A stretch of DNA of 64,000 nucleotides, taken from Takakia lepidozioides (lineage: Eukaryota; Streptophyta; Takakiopsida; Takakiales; Takakiaceae). Under the pieces are notes generated by a model. It saw only the letters and a program-made list of their open reading frames with translations, searched no databases and had not been told where the DNA came from. Where the stretch lies: contig CM060732.1 in the NCBI GenBank assembly GCA_030704615.1, forward strand, positions 23,126,001 to 23,190,000, in the 5' to 3' direction. The position numbers and the translations under genes were made by a program. Below, piece by piece: positions 33,601 through 44,794 of this stretch; position 1 is the first letter of the stretch, and each line of letters begins with the position of its first letter.

Positions 33601-35317
33601 CGAACAAAGGTCGTCTGTGAGGGTGCCAGACGATCGTCTCCCGAGCCCTAAGTCTATGGTAAGTGCGGTGCTTTCTCAAGACTTTAAATTATTACATTGT
33701 GAAGTGCCTCGCAGGATGGGTAAGCTCCTTGTTCACCCTTTAATGACGCAATGTCATGTAGGCCATCTTTTTTTTTCCTGCATTATCGACACAGGCTGCA
33801 CTATGTTTGCTATTCCACTTAGTGGTGTCCGTGTGTTAGGGCTCAAGCTGCAATCTGCTCATGGCCTGGAAGTTACCATTGCTGATGGCACAGCATATGA
33901 GCCCCTTGGTTTGGTCACGCTCCCAATTCGCATCAGCAGCCAAACAGTCACTCTTACTTGCATTGTGACACTAGGAGAACAATTTTTGCTTGGATTAGAT
34001 TGGATAAAGGAGGCCGGAGCCAGCATCAATCTGTTGGACAGTACCATGTGTCCTCATAACAACGCAGGCAACCCTTACAAGGTAAGCCTTGCCCCGATTT
34101 CCCTTGCGATCGGCACTTCTATGGCAAACTTTGCTAAGTTAAAACTGCAGGCTGCCAGCATGCGAGAACAAGCAAGCCTACATTACAACTGGTCCAGGTA
34201 TAGTCAATACGAAGCTGCTGATGGTTGTTTGCATCAATGGCAATTCCCGCCCCCAGGTCAGAAAAGTGGACCCCCTTTGCCTGTGCCCAAAAACACCTTG
34301 TTGCTTCGCTCGCCGGTTGATCTGATGCTTCCTGCCTTCTCTCAACATATAGTCCCAACAGGGTTAGCATTTGTGTGCCCTAAAGGTCATTTCTTAGAAG
34401 TGGACTGCAAAAGCACTGCTTGGTCGCAGCTGGGGTCATAGATCGTGGCTTTAAGGGTGAAGTTCGTCTCCTGATTAATAACCCAGAACGTATTCCGGTG
34501 ACTGTGCGGAAGGGACAGGTACTGGCATGTCTGATTGCAGTCCCTCTCTTCGACCTAGCCTCTGTACAAACTGCCTTATCTCTTCAAGGCATAGGCCTTG
34601 TGGACTCTCCCGTTGATCAATTACAAGCTTTTGCTGCTCATGCAAGTCCCACTACTTGCCCAGCTCTCACTCTTGCCCAGGAAGCTCACTTTCAGCAGGT
34701 CCTCCGGGATATCAAGGTAGGTGATCACCTCACTCCTGCCCAGAAGAGTGACCTTCATGCTTTCTCTTGCAACAACTTGGATATCTTCAGCCAAGCCCCC
34801 ATGACTTGGGCAAAACCGATATTCTTCAGCATGACATTGTCACGGATGGTAAACCCATTAAACAATATGCCTATCGGGAGAGTGTTCGTGAGCGCCAAGT
34901 GATTCAAACCGAGATCTCCCAAATGCTTGACGCAGGTGTGATCACTCCCTCTATCTCCCCTTGGGCAAGTCCGATTGTTTTGGTTGCAACAAAAAGGATG
35001 GATTCACCAGATTCTGTGTCGATTTCCGTCGTTTGAATGCCATCACCAAGCATGATGTTTATCCATTACCTCGTAGTAATGAGACCCTAGACCAACTCAA
35101 TGGTGCTACTATCTTCTCTTCGTTGGATTTAGCAGCTGGATTCTGGCAAGTCCCGTTGACTGTTGCTACCAAAGAGAAGACAACTTTCACCTGTCGCATG
35201 GGCATGTACCAATTTGAAACCATGCCGTTTGGCTTGTGTAATGCCACTGCCACTTTTCAAAGGTTAATGGACGTAGTACTAGACAACCTTCGCTGGGAAT
35301 GTGCATTAGTGTACATT

Positions 35318-36140
35318 CAAGGGGGGGGGTGGGGTTTCACTCTATGTATTTTTTCCATATCATGTGCGTACAAAGGTATATTTATACCAGGCTATAGTTT
35401 TAAAATTTTACATTTTTTTCCACCCTATCTTTAGGTAAAATTGTAAAACCTTTTGTTTCTTAATACCCTATTTTTTTATTTTAAAAAAATTGTAACAATT
35501 AATTAGACCCTATTTTTATCTTTTTAAATAATTATAAAATTTCAAAGCATGTACACAAACAACATTCCATACATAAGTCAAATGCCGGACCCAAAGAAAA
35601 GTTTAATTTTCATTAGCCACAAACTCATTCAAAACCGCAGCATCACTTGGATCTAAAGAATACAAGTTTTGAGATGGTTCAAATGTCATAGTCACTGTTG
35701 AGATTATGGTCTCAACATCAATCCATTGTGTATCAATGGAATCATATTTGAACTTCAGGTGACATCTACCTTTAGAGAACCAATTCAAAAACACCATAAT
35801 GGAAGGACCCCCATATTTGGGTAGAGCAGACTTATTCATCAAATCAAAAGGCTGCCTTGATATTCCTCATTTAGAGCCAACTTTCATTCGAATCTTTTGT
35901 ACTCTGGATGAAATATGAGGGATGGATACATTATACTATAGATAAAACCCTTTATTACATTAAATTTTTAAGTAAAACTCTAGATTTTTTTGTGACCCTT
36001 TTTTTAAAAAAATTAGGTGAAAGGATATTGCCCTACCGTATTTTTTAAGTAAAAAATTTATAAACTTTACCTCAAAAGAATAAACTGCACTCTATATTTG
36101 TTCTCACGTGCTTTTGAAAATACGGGGAGTGACCCCCCCA
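35318..36140. mobile_element. 823-bp TIR element inserted in the gypsy RT catalytic motif
   Basis: Flanked by the direct repeat AGTGTACATT (35,308-35,317 and 36,141-36,150). The ends are C/G runs with TTTCACTC on the left and GGGGAGTGACCCCCCC on the right, inverted but imperfect. A 9-10 bp target duplication points to the Mutator class. The interior is AT-rich with one unassigned minus-strand open frame (35,603-35,842). Confidence 0.75.
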
Positions 36141-36518
36141 AGTGTACATTGATGATATTAATGTTTATTCTATCACCTTTGATGCTCACCTGCTTGATTT
36201 ACAACGGGTTGTGTGCAAACTCCGTGCTGCAGGCCTCAGACTGACTAGTGCGAATTTTGCATGGAGCAGCTGCATTTTCTTGGGCATTTACTGTCTGCAG
36301 CAGGCATTAAACCCGATCCTTGAAAAATCCAAGCTGTGTGGGATTACCCTGTCCCTAAGGATAAGCATTGCGTCAAGGCCTTCCTTGGCTTAGACTCATA
36401 TTATCGTCGTTTTATCTTTCAATTTGTCAAAATCGCTGCCCCTTTGACTCGTCTTCTGTCCAAAGATGTCCGATTCCTCTATGGCAAGGCTGAACACTCT
36501 GCCTTTGAGAAGTTGAAA

Positions 36519-36588
36519 AGGAGTGTTCGACAGGATGACTGAACGAAATGTGGTGTCGTGGAATTCAATGATCGCAGGATATGCCCTT
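36519..36588 (+). pseudogene. PPR fragment spliced into the gypsy pol region
   Basis: Reads GVFDRMTERNVVSWNSMIAG then YA, a typical PLS-type PPR unit. RNase H (FEKLK) stops immediately before it and an integrase C-terminal region starts immediately after, in the same frame as the PPR piece. It is unrelated to any gypsy protein, so it marks a recombination or template switch. Confidence 0.8.
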
Positions 36589-37319
36589 TTGCTTTCCATG
36601 GATACCAAACGTCGTCAGTTACGAGAAACGGTCAAGTCTAATATTCGCTTTGCTCAAGCCTCCCAGGCTAAGCATTACAATCGCAAGGTGGTATATTTTG
36701 AATCCTTCAAAGTTGGGCAATCAGTTTGTGTCCATCTTCAGGCTGGTAAGCAACTCTCAAAAGCTAAGAAGCGCATTGATGGCCCTTACCTTATCACTGA
36801 CATTTTACCTGGTAGATAGTACGTTCTTCTTCAACAGCATGCCTCTACTCCTCATTTGGCTAGTTCAATTCATGTATCTCTCTTAGTTCCCTGCAGTCTA
36901 ACGTTTGACTTGACATGTTTGAATGTGGAAAATTGACAGGTGATTTACACCCCTACTAGGGTTGCCCTCTCCCGCTTACAATCAGCTGCCTCATACTCTT
37001 AGTTAGTGTTTTTCTTTTTTTTTCGTGATAGCTTATGGCATCACCTTGATCCACTCATGGGTTTTTTCCAATCAGATCTTTTATCTTTCGCCCAACTTGC
37101 AGCGACAAGGTTTTGTTCTACTGGTTTTTTTCATCCCATGGGTGTCGGATGCCTAGCCTTGTCATAGCTTTTTTAGTACCCCTGTCTTCTTCTCTCTCAG
37201 CTTGCAGGAGCTCGCTCTCATTTGAGGGGCCAGCAAGCTTCACATATGTGAGGGTTGGATTCCTCCCCACCTTACTTTTGGACTGGATGAATGATCTGGA
37301 TGAATGATCCAAGGATGGA

Positions 37320-37732
37320 GCCGTATGAGCTATGACGTTTCCACGCTAGCATGAGCTGTCACAGCTAAGCCATATAAAGTTAAGCTTGTCTTTTAGTTAA
37401 CAACTAGTTTAGGATCAGGGTTATCCTATGTGGCCACTTATGTGTGATGGCAGTAGTTCGTAATCTGGCTGGCCAATGGCAGCACAGACACCTGTATTCA
37501 TGATTAGCCGATTGGCACCTTGGGTCTCTCAGGTGGTGGTTGGTTTTGGATCTCATGAGTTGTACGAGCTGATTGTGAGAAAGATTGCATGTGGTTGGAT
37601 GAAAAGTAGTGATTGTGTGTAACGCTTGAACAGATTCTTTCCTGTCTAGCGAGCGCTGCCCTGTAGAGCATACAACCCCGGTATAGGTAATTCCCCGGGA
37701 TAGAGAGGAATAATCGCACGGCCCCGGAATCA
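37320..37732 (+). repeat. 3' LTR of the gypsy element (left edge approximate)
   Basis: The right part matches the 5' LTR fragment closely. The left edge is a guess at a TGAGCT following a purine-rich stretch near 37,300-37,325. The right edge ends CCCGGAATCA. Confidence 0.65.
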
Positions 37733-39429
37733 AAGCTTCACAACGCTCTTAATGAGATTAAACCATCTTGAGAAGGATTTGACAATAGAAGTTTTGTGCA
37801 AGTGACAGGTAGGGTTTGGCTAACTCTGGCCAAAGCGGGAGTAAGAGCCACTTCACCTTGCAGCTACTATCACTGTCGGGAGTGGGCCATATCATGCAAC
37901 TAATAATTGTTTTTTTAATCTTGTAATTGAAGAGCATGCAAAATGGGATGCAATAGCAACGAAGAAAAAGATAGGGTGACATTGTCAATTGAGGGGGCTG
38001 GGCATAAAAATAGGAATGCACAATTGTCTGATGGAATATAGGTGGGAAAGTGGACACCTTTATGACATCCACAATGAGGTTTGAGTCCACAACCACTAGT
38101 GAGGCAGCTTGTGCCCTTATGACAATGCTTGTTAACACACTCAAGCCAAAAACTTGTTGTGGCATTGACTGCCCATGTATTGGTCTTATTTGCTGGCCTA
38201 GCCACACATGGCAAAAGGCCCCGTCCGGAGGACGCACAATGGCTGAACGCAGGCCCTGGGACGTTGCTAGATGGCAGCTGGGTTGGGACCACACTGTCTG
38301 CCGTCCCCAATGCGTCGAGTAGGTGGCAAACTATGAGTGAGTGAGATCTCGTGTAATCCAACGGCCCACAAGCCACGTCAAAATGACACAGGATGCGTGG
38401 ACGTCGCCGATTTGGTGCGCGCTTCCCGGAATGTGCGTTCAACTGCGTTAGGCTGCATAACGCAGTTCTCCTCGCGACTCTGAACTCGGTTGCCTGGACG
38501 CAGAGGCGCCAGCCTAGGGACGGTCTGACATCCCTGCTCGTTGAGCTCCCGCGTTACAGGAGCTGCGTTCCGCGGACGCATTTGCCATGTGTGGCCCTGG
38601 TATGAATGGTAAGACGTCTAGTTTAAGTGTGGATGATAGATTTGGAGGTCCAAAAATACTATAGTTGAACAAGCCTATAACGGCCATGGGCTCTCTTGCT
38701 TTGGCAAAACATAATCTTGAGGAAGGTGAGAGGAAGAGGCATGACTCAGCACAACACACCAATCGGAGCCTTGACACGGTGTAAGGTCCTTTGACCATAT
38801 TTTCTCCATTGACTTGAACATGTTGCAAGCAAAGTCTCTCTCTGCAAGAAAGCCAACAAAGGGAAAGAGACCAGTGTTGAGCGAAATATTGCCACAACCA
38901 ACTCACGAGAGAGATACGCGACAACATGGTTGGCAAGTCGGCCCTCTCACAATCATTACAATTGGCGTTCGAAGTTGGATACCCACCCAAAACATGGGAT
39001 GTTTCCATGAATCATCTCCGCTTACCAAACAATGTACCTTCTACTTAAAAAATTTCACGTTATCGCCATCATCACCAATAAACGCAAACTTGAGAACAAC
39101 CATTCAACCATCCAAAACCTTTTTATTTGATGACTCATAGGGCCCACCCCTAAGAAAAAGGTGAAGGTGATGCCTTGACTCAAGTAGGGCCCAAGTCTCA
39201 CTGGACATTAAAGAAATTTTATCTTATCTTATCTTTTGAGCCACTACATGTATTACCCGGATAAAGTCGATAATAGTAATAATCATACCTTCATCATTTT
39301 TTTATTGCGTCACTCTAAGCAATACTTAGAGTCGGTAGACCAACTGAAAGGGCAAGTGTTTCGTAGCAATTTTATAGGACGTTCAGTAAATCCATAAGGC
39401 CGTAGGTAGTGCTACGAACAATACCCGTT
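37733..39429. other. mixed sequence without a recognised gene
   Basis: Contains a SINE-like scrap (listed separately) and a GC-rich stretch around 38,390-38,600. Open frames there have no recognisable motifs. An AT/ATCTT-repeat stretch lies near 39,220. Confidence 0.35.
38040..38165 (-). repeat. decayed SINE-like unit
   Basis: Shares GTGGACACCTTTATGACAT and a B-box-like GGTTTGAGTCC/CACAACCAC segment with the unit at 40,850-41,016. The A box is not clear. Probably a decayed member of the same tRNA-derived family. Confidence 0.35.
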
Positions 39430-39833
39430 GGAGGTTGGGTAGCGCGTGAGCATGCTCAGGCCGGCATGAGCACGCCCATGTGAGGAGAAGGGCATATTCC
39501 ACGAATTTTTGCAAAATTTCCGTGAAATTTTCGCAGAGAAATGAAATTGGCGAAACTAACAGTTACGTGAAACTAACACATAGAGGTCAAGTAGCCCCTA
39601 TACCTGATGAATATGTTATCCTATAGGCGTGGCTTTTCCTCAATGCGAAACTCACCGCTGCTTAGGTTTGTGCCCATAGCACATATAATTTTCAATGCGA
39701 AATTCACCTAAACTATCATTTCTCAGTGCGAAATTCAGTTTGTGCCCATAGCACATATAATTTCTCAATGCAAAATTCACCCAAATTATGCCTTTGTGCT
39801 CACGTGAGCATGCTCACGCACTACCCAACCTCC
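39430..39833. mobile_element. 404-bp MITE with internal duplication
   Basis: TIRs of 29 bp with one mismatch: 39,430-39,458 starts GGAGGTTGGGTAGCGCGTGA and 39,805-39,833 is the inverted mate. Pairing may extend further out (ATACCC/TACCCAC). Inside, GTGCCCATAGCACATATAAT occurs twice (about 39,671 and 39,743) together with AATGCGAAATTCAC words. The target duplication was not settled, so the superfamily is open. Confidence 0.75.
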
Positions 39834-40176
39834 CTTGTGGGTAGTACGTTGTTGACTGGCGGTGCGTCACCATGAACTCCTCTCTGAGGTTCGTACAAGA
39901 ATTTTGCTGTGTTGGCTGCCGATTTTTAAATTTGATCTAAATAATTTTATTTTTTGGTTTATGGCTTTAAGCATACTTAATTTACTTCACTCTTTTTAAA
40001 ATTGTTTCTATGAGTATGGAGAACTAGATGAATTTCAGAAATTTGAACTAAGAACTTAGTATTCTAATAATTTTTATTAAAACAAAAATACTCAAAAATA
40101 AATTTTAAATTTGTTAGTGAAACGAAATAAAACTGTGTAACTTGAAAGTATAAATATGATTAAATTATCTCTAAAC

Positions 40177-40663
40177 CAGTGTTGGACTGGTATCAAGTTT
40201 TTTACATACCAGCCTTGTCCTGGTACTAGACATATCACAAAACTTTCATACCAGTCTGGTCTATATAATGGTGGATGTATTCTTTTCCAGATACTAGTAT
40301 GAGTATCATGACCACAATACCAACTGGTATGAGATATCAACTTTTGGTATCATTCCAAAGCCATCTTGAATGTTTCTCAAATAGCAAGCATCAAGTGAAT
40401 ACAAATAAAATATACATAAAGAAGTAAATATACATAAATACAAATATGTAGGCATATGTATATATAAATTAGTATAGTACACATGCCAAAATAAATGAGA
40501 AAGACGGCGGGGGAGTATTGGTATTGTGGCTGGTATGAAAGAACTGATACCAGCATGGTCTGGTATATGATCAAGTATTTTTCCAAATGATACCAAACTG
40601 GTCTGACCAGTGCATATACCAGTATATATACCAATCCTTCACCTATATACCAGTCCAACACTG
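40177..40663. mobile_element. 487-bp hAT-type MITE
   Basis: TIRs CAGTGTTGGACTGGTAT (40,177-40,193) and its inverted mate (40,647-40,663). Flanks CTCTAAAC (40,169-40,176) and CTCTAGAC (40,664-40,671) form an 8-bp target duplication with one change, the hAT signature. Many GGTAT/ATACCAG words inside act as subterminal repeats. No coding capacity. Confidence 0.9.
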
Positions 40664-40849
40664 CTCTAGACCTAGTTGCTTAAGGTATGTACAATTTGAT
40701 TCAAAGCGTCACATTATGAAATATTGAACCCAGCATTTGATGCAACCTACTAGGGTACAAGAGCAACCAACTATAGCTCGCATGTGAGGTTAGGGGCCCA
40801 CCACAGAAGCAACCGTCTATAAATAAATAAATATAGATGCCTCCAGAAG

Positions 40850-41016
40850 GGAGCGTAAATTATGGTGTCTCTTCACCACAAGGGCTACTGCCTTCCAGCT
40901 GAAAGTGGACACCTTCATGACACACCAGACCGCGGTTTGAACCCACAACCACATCCAACGTGGTATGTGCCAGCTATACCTCATGTACAAGGTTTTGCCA
41001 ATGAGCCACCACAGTT
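40850..41016 (-). mobile_element. tRNA-derived SINE-like element
   Basis: The minus strand starts GTGGTGGCTCATTGGCAAAA. The A box TGGCTCATTGG is at 40,998-41,008 and the B box GGTTCAAACC at 40,934-40,943, spaced as in a tRNA-type RNA polymerase III promoter. The body then runs leftwards. The tail is a TTTATTTATT-like stretch rather than clean poly(A), so the 3' edge is approximate. Confidence 0.5.
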
Positions 41017-41579
41017 TTATGTGGACTGTCGGAACTAGAACCGGAACCTGACTCTGTTGAAAACCGTTTCAGGCGGTTCTAAGCACGTGCCTCCCACCAG
41101 GAAACCGCCGGTTCGGATTCTTACCCTAACTGCAGAAGTTGGGGCCGGTTCTGACCTCTGAGGATAATTAAGTCTACCACGGATCTCACAGTAAAGCGGG
41201 CAGGAAAAGAAGAAGTGAAAAGAAATAGCAAAAGAGAGAATGGAGGTACTCTCTTTGGGGCAGTTCCTGCAAATTTAAGAGCATCCCCACCCTTGAGCCC
41301 AAAAGACTCCCTGTAACGCCAAAGATAGCGTGATTGATTCAAGGCATGTTGGGTTCTGTGGCGTGGCAGCCCCGACTCACGCACACCCTGGCTCCTGAAT
41401 CACCCACGCTATCCTCTGCCAGCTCGGCTCACCCGTTCCCGCCGTCGCCCTGCTGGATGGTCCTTCGCTATGCCCATCGATTGCTGCAACTGGAGTTCCA
41501 GTACGCTTCACAATTCTCCCTTGTAGGCGGCTCAATACTCCCCTTGCATTAGGGGTCACACTAGAGGTACAATGGTGGA

Positions 41580-41677
41580 CTAGAGGCAAGAATATAATGA
41601 TAGAATACAAGCTGAGATTAGGGCAGAACTTGAAGAAGATGACGAAGAAGATTTCTTCACGAATATGCTGATGGGTG

Positions 41678-41708
<31 letters not shown>

Positions 41709-42797
41709 CCTGAGCATGAGCCCAAGCATAGAGGCGGATCTCGACCTGGCAAGGCACCCAATGTTGATAGAGATAGGCAAGCTGGCCATGAGAGGATGTA
41801 TTTAGATTATTTCTTTCCATCACATGTATATGATGACCGAGCTTTCAGGCGGCGGTACAGGATGCGAAGGGGGTTATTTGTGAAGATTATAGACAGAATT
41901 GTTGCCTACGATCCTTATTTAAAGCAGAGGGTTCATGGGTGTGGAGTCATGGGTTTATCAAGCATTCAGAAACGCACAGCTGCTTTGCGAATGCTTGCCT
42001 ATGGTGTCACTGCTGATACCACGGATGAGTATTGCCGACTAAGTGAGACCACAGCTATGCAGTCCATGAAGAGATTTGAGGCTGGAGTTTGTGCTTGCTT
42101 TGAGGCCGAGTACCTATGCCAGCCCACAGCGAGTGACATTGCTCAACAAATGAAGATCAATAGTGAAAGAGGCTTCAATGCTATGTTTGCTTCCATTGAT
42201 TGCGTGCATTATCAATGGAAGAATTTCCCTGTGGCATGGCAAAGTCAGTATCAGGATAAAGATGGCAATAGAAGCATCATCCTTGAGGCTATAACTTCAT
42301 AATACTTGTGGATATGGCATGCTTTCTTTGGATTGTCTTGGGGCAATAATGATGTCAATGTGCTTGATTGATCTCCTTTAGTTGCGGATTTATTGAGGGG
42401 TACTACACAAGATGTCACCTTCGCTATCAACGGCAATGTGTATCCTCGGTATTATTTACTTGCAGATCGTATCTACCCGGCTTGGTCATGTTTTGTCTAA
42501 ACAATCCATGAGCCTCAAGATGAAAAGAGGCGACACTTTGTCATGCTTCAAGAGTCTGCTCGAAAGGATGTAGAGAGGTGTTTTGGTGTTTTGCATAGCA
42601 GGTTTGCCATCGTACAGAACCCCTGTAGACGGTGGGATCTATACACTATTACATACATTACGATTGTATGTGTTTTGGTGTTTTGGTGTTTTGCTTATCA
42701 GGATTCAGCAAACACGGCCAAAGATTTCAGTGTTTTGACATGGACTGCCTTAGGGTGTGATAACGTACAAGATTACAGATTGGTTATGATTTCATGA
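41580..42797 (+). pseudogene. PIF/Harbinger (Plant_tran) transposase
   Basis: DDE nuclease family. Visible: acidic N-terminal region (ELEEDDEEDFF), a poly(T) insertion of about 28 bases at 41,682-41,709, GSRPGKAPNVDRDRQAGHER, MYLDYFFPSHVYDDRAFRRR, LSSIQKRTAALRMLAYGVTA, MFASIDCVHYQWKNFPVAWQ (first catalytic Asp), IILEAITS, WIWHAFFGLSWGNNDVNVLD (second Asp) and ARKDVERCFGVLHSRFAIVQ (Glu). Stops at 42,301, about 42,370 and about 42,500 and the T run disable it. The usual Myb/SANT partner ORF was not found, and neither were convincing terminal repeats. Confidence 0.9.
41682..41709 (+). repeat. poly(T) insertion in the Harbinger gene
   Basis: About 28 T in a row between codons that are otherwise adjacent in the family. 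It breaks the N-terminal part of the transposase. Confidence 0.75.
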
Positions 42798-42803
42798 CCG
42801 TAG

Positions 42804-44790
42804 CTATGGCGTGAGCCCAGGAGCCCGGCTCACGCTTTGCCCTCTAAGCGTGAGCCCAGGGGTTTAGTGGAGGAAGAAGCAGGCCCTATACCCGAGTCCT
42901 CTGTTTAAAGAGGGTCCTATTGTCGTGGAAGCAGTTATAGCACTTAAAAAAAGAGGTATAGAAAGAATGGAATGATCATTGTGAAACTTACTGAGGTTTT
43001 CTTATTGAAGAAGAGGTGAAAAAAAAAGGTTGGGTGAGTCATCATGAATCTTACTTAGGGATTCTTGCATGAACAAGAGGCAAGAAAAGTTTGGATGCTC
43101 ATTGTCAAGCTATCTGATGTTTCCAGTATTTCATCCATGGTGGATGGATGATGGATGGATGAAATATTGAAGGAGAGGTTAAAAATAATGAGGATGGGCA
43201 AGAACAGGCCCCAAAATATGACCTCATTGTGAAACAGGCAATGGTTTTTGTTAATGTAGATGAGGTGAAAATTAAACAGATGGTCATCTTCAAGCTTATT
43301 TAGGCTTTGTTTGTGAAGAAGATGTGTAACAAAATGAGTGGTTTATTGTAGAACTTGTTCAGGTTTGTGTCATTGAAGATGAGGTGAAAAGAAAACACAT
43401 GGTCATTGTGAATGCTTATTTAAGGTTTCTTTGTGAAGAAGAGGTAAAAAAAAACATTGAGCTATCCTTGTGAAACTTGTTTAGGATTCTGTTATTGAAA
43501 AAGAGGTGAAAAAAAATCAGATGGTCATCATGAAGGCTTATTTAGGGTTTGTTTGTGAAGAAGAGGTGAAAAAAAAAATTAAGCTCTATCATTGTCAAAC
43601 TTGTTCAGGTTTCTGTTATTGAAGAAGAGGTGAAAAAAGAAATCAGATGGTCATTATGAATGTTTATTTAAGGTTTGTTTGTGAAGAAGAGGTGAAAAAA
43701 TTGAGCTCTCATTCTCAAACTTGTTAAGGTTTCTGTTATTGAAGAAGAGGTGAAAAAAATATCAGATGGTCATCATGAATGCTTATTTAGGGTTTGTTTG
43801 TGAAGAAGAGGTGAAAAAAAAACTTGAGCTCTATCATTGTCAAACTTGTTAAGGTTTCTGTTATTGAAGAAGAGGTGAAAAAAAACCAGATGGTCATCAT
43901 GAATGCTTATTTAGGGTTTGTTTGTGAAGAAGAGATGAAAAAAATTGAGTTGTATCATTGTCAATCTTGTTCAGGTTTCTCTTGTTGAAAAAGAGGTGAA
44001 AAAAAAATCAGATGGTCATCATGAATAAATTAGGGATTGTTTGTGAAGAAGAGGTGAAAAAAAAACTTGAGCTCTATCATTGTCAAACTTCTTCAGATTT
44101 CTGCTATTGAAAAAGAGGTGAAAAAAAAAACCAGATGGTCATCATGAATGCTTATTTAGGGTTTGTTTGTGAAGAAGAGGTGAAAAAAATTGAGCTGTAT
44201 CATTGTCAATCTTGTTCAGGTTTCTGTTGTTGAAAAAGAGGTGAAAAAAAAATCAGATGGTCATCATGAATAAATTAGGGATTTTTTGTGAAGAAGAGGT
44301 GAAAAAAAAACCAGATGGTCATCATGAATGTTTATTTAGGGTTTGTTTGTGAAGAAGAGGTGAAAAAAATTGAGCTGTATTATTGTCAATCTTGTTCAGG
44401 TTTCTGTTGTTGAAAAAGAGGTGAAAAAAAAATCAGATGTCATCATGAATAAATTAGGGTTTGTTTGTGAAGAAGAGGTGAAAAAAAAACTTGCGCTCTG
44501 TCATTGTCAAACTTGTTCAGGTTTCTGTTATTGAAGAAGAGGTGAAAAAAAAAATCATATGGTCATCATGAATGCTTATTTAGGGTTTGTTTGTATAGAG
44601 GACGTGGAAAACAAATGAGCTGTCATTGTGAAACTTGTTCAGGTGCCTGTTATTCAAGAAGAAGTGGAAAAAAAAACAGATGATCATCATGAAGCTCATT
44701 TACGCAATGCTTCTGTAGAGGCCGTGAAAAAATAAAATAAGCTTTCATACTGACACTTGTCCATGTTTGGCAGGCCCGCGAACAAAAAAA
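42804..44790 (-). repeat. tandem-repeat block T, right copy (inverted)
   Basis: Reverse complement of the 27,200-28,415 block: it starts with the GGCGTGAGCCC hairpin region, continues through monomers GAAGAAGAGGTGAAAAAAA and ends with the CATGTTTGGCAG region near 44,770. It is longer than the left copy because it holds more monomers. Non-coding. Confidence 0.85.
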
Positions 44791-44794
44791 AGAC

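Larger units (their letters stand above)
33617..36890 (+). pseudogene. pol of the gypsy element (PR, RT, partial RNase H, integrase C-end)
   Basis: Protease at about 33,770-34,030: CIIDTGCTMFAIP ... FLLGLDWIKEAGA, with DTG followed by Cys rather than the usual Ala or Ser. [55 protein letters not shown], then ALVYI, the 823-bp insertion, and IDDINVYS resuming at 36,150. Connection: AFLGLDSYYRRF; RNase H stops at AEHSAFEKLK. After a PPR scrap it resumes as an integrase C-terminal region (FAQASQAKHYNRKVVYFESF, KRIDGPYLITDILPG). Multiple frameshifts. Not functional. Confidence 0.85.
28417..37732 (+). mobile_element. Ty3/gypsy LTR retrotransposon with nested insertions
   Basis: Direct repeats ending CCCCGGAATCA (28,417-28,658 and up to 37,732) are the LTRs; the left one is cut short where block T begins. 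Between them lie an extra ORF, gag, a zinc knuckle, protease, RT, RNase H and an integrase C-terminal region, in gypsy order. A copia element (30,777-33,432) sits in gag and a TIR element (35,318-36,140) in RT. Most of RNase H and the integrase core is missing, replaced by a PPR scrap. Original orientation is +. Confidence 0.85.

Noticed and set aside
38514-39008. Minus-strand 164-codon ORF as a gene
   Set aside because: No recognisable motif, cysteine/serine-rich random-looking composition and no splice or promoter support.
40931-41010. A tRNA gene
   Set aside because: A and B boxes are present but the sequence does not fold as a cloverleaf and the element body continues; a SINE-like element is the better reading.
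41260-41300. 5' terminal inverted repeat of the Harbinger element (AGAGCATCCCCACCC)
   Set aside because: It resembles Tourist/Harbinger ends, but no inverted mate was found after 42,797, so I did not define element borders.
41377-41823. Minus-strand ORF with a lysine run
   Set aside because: The lysine run is the antisense of the poly(T) tract, and the rest is antisense to the Harbinger transposase.
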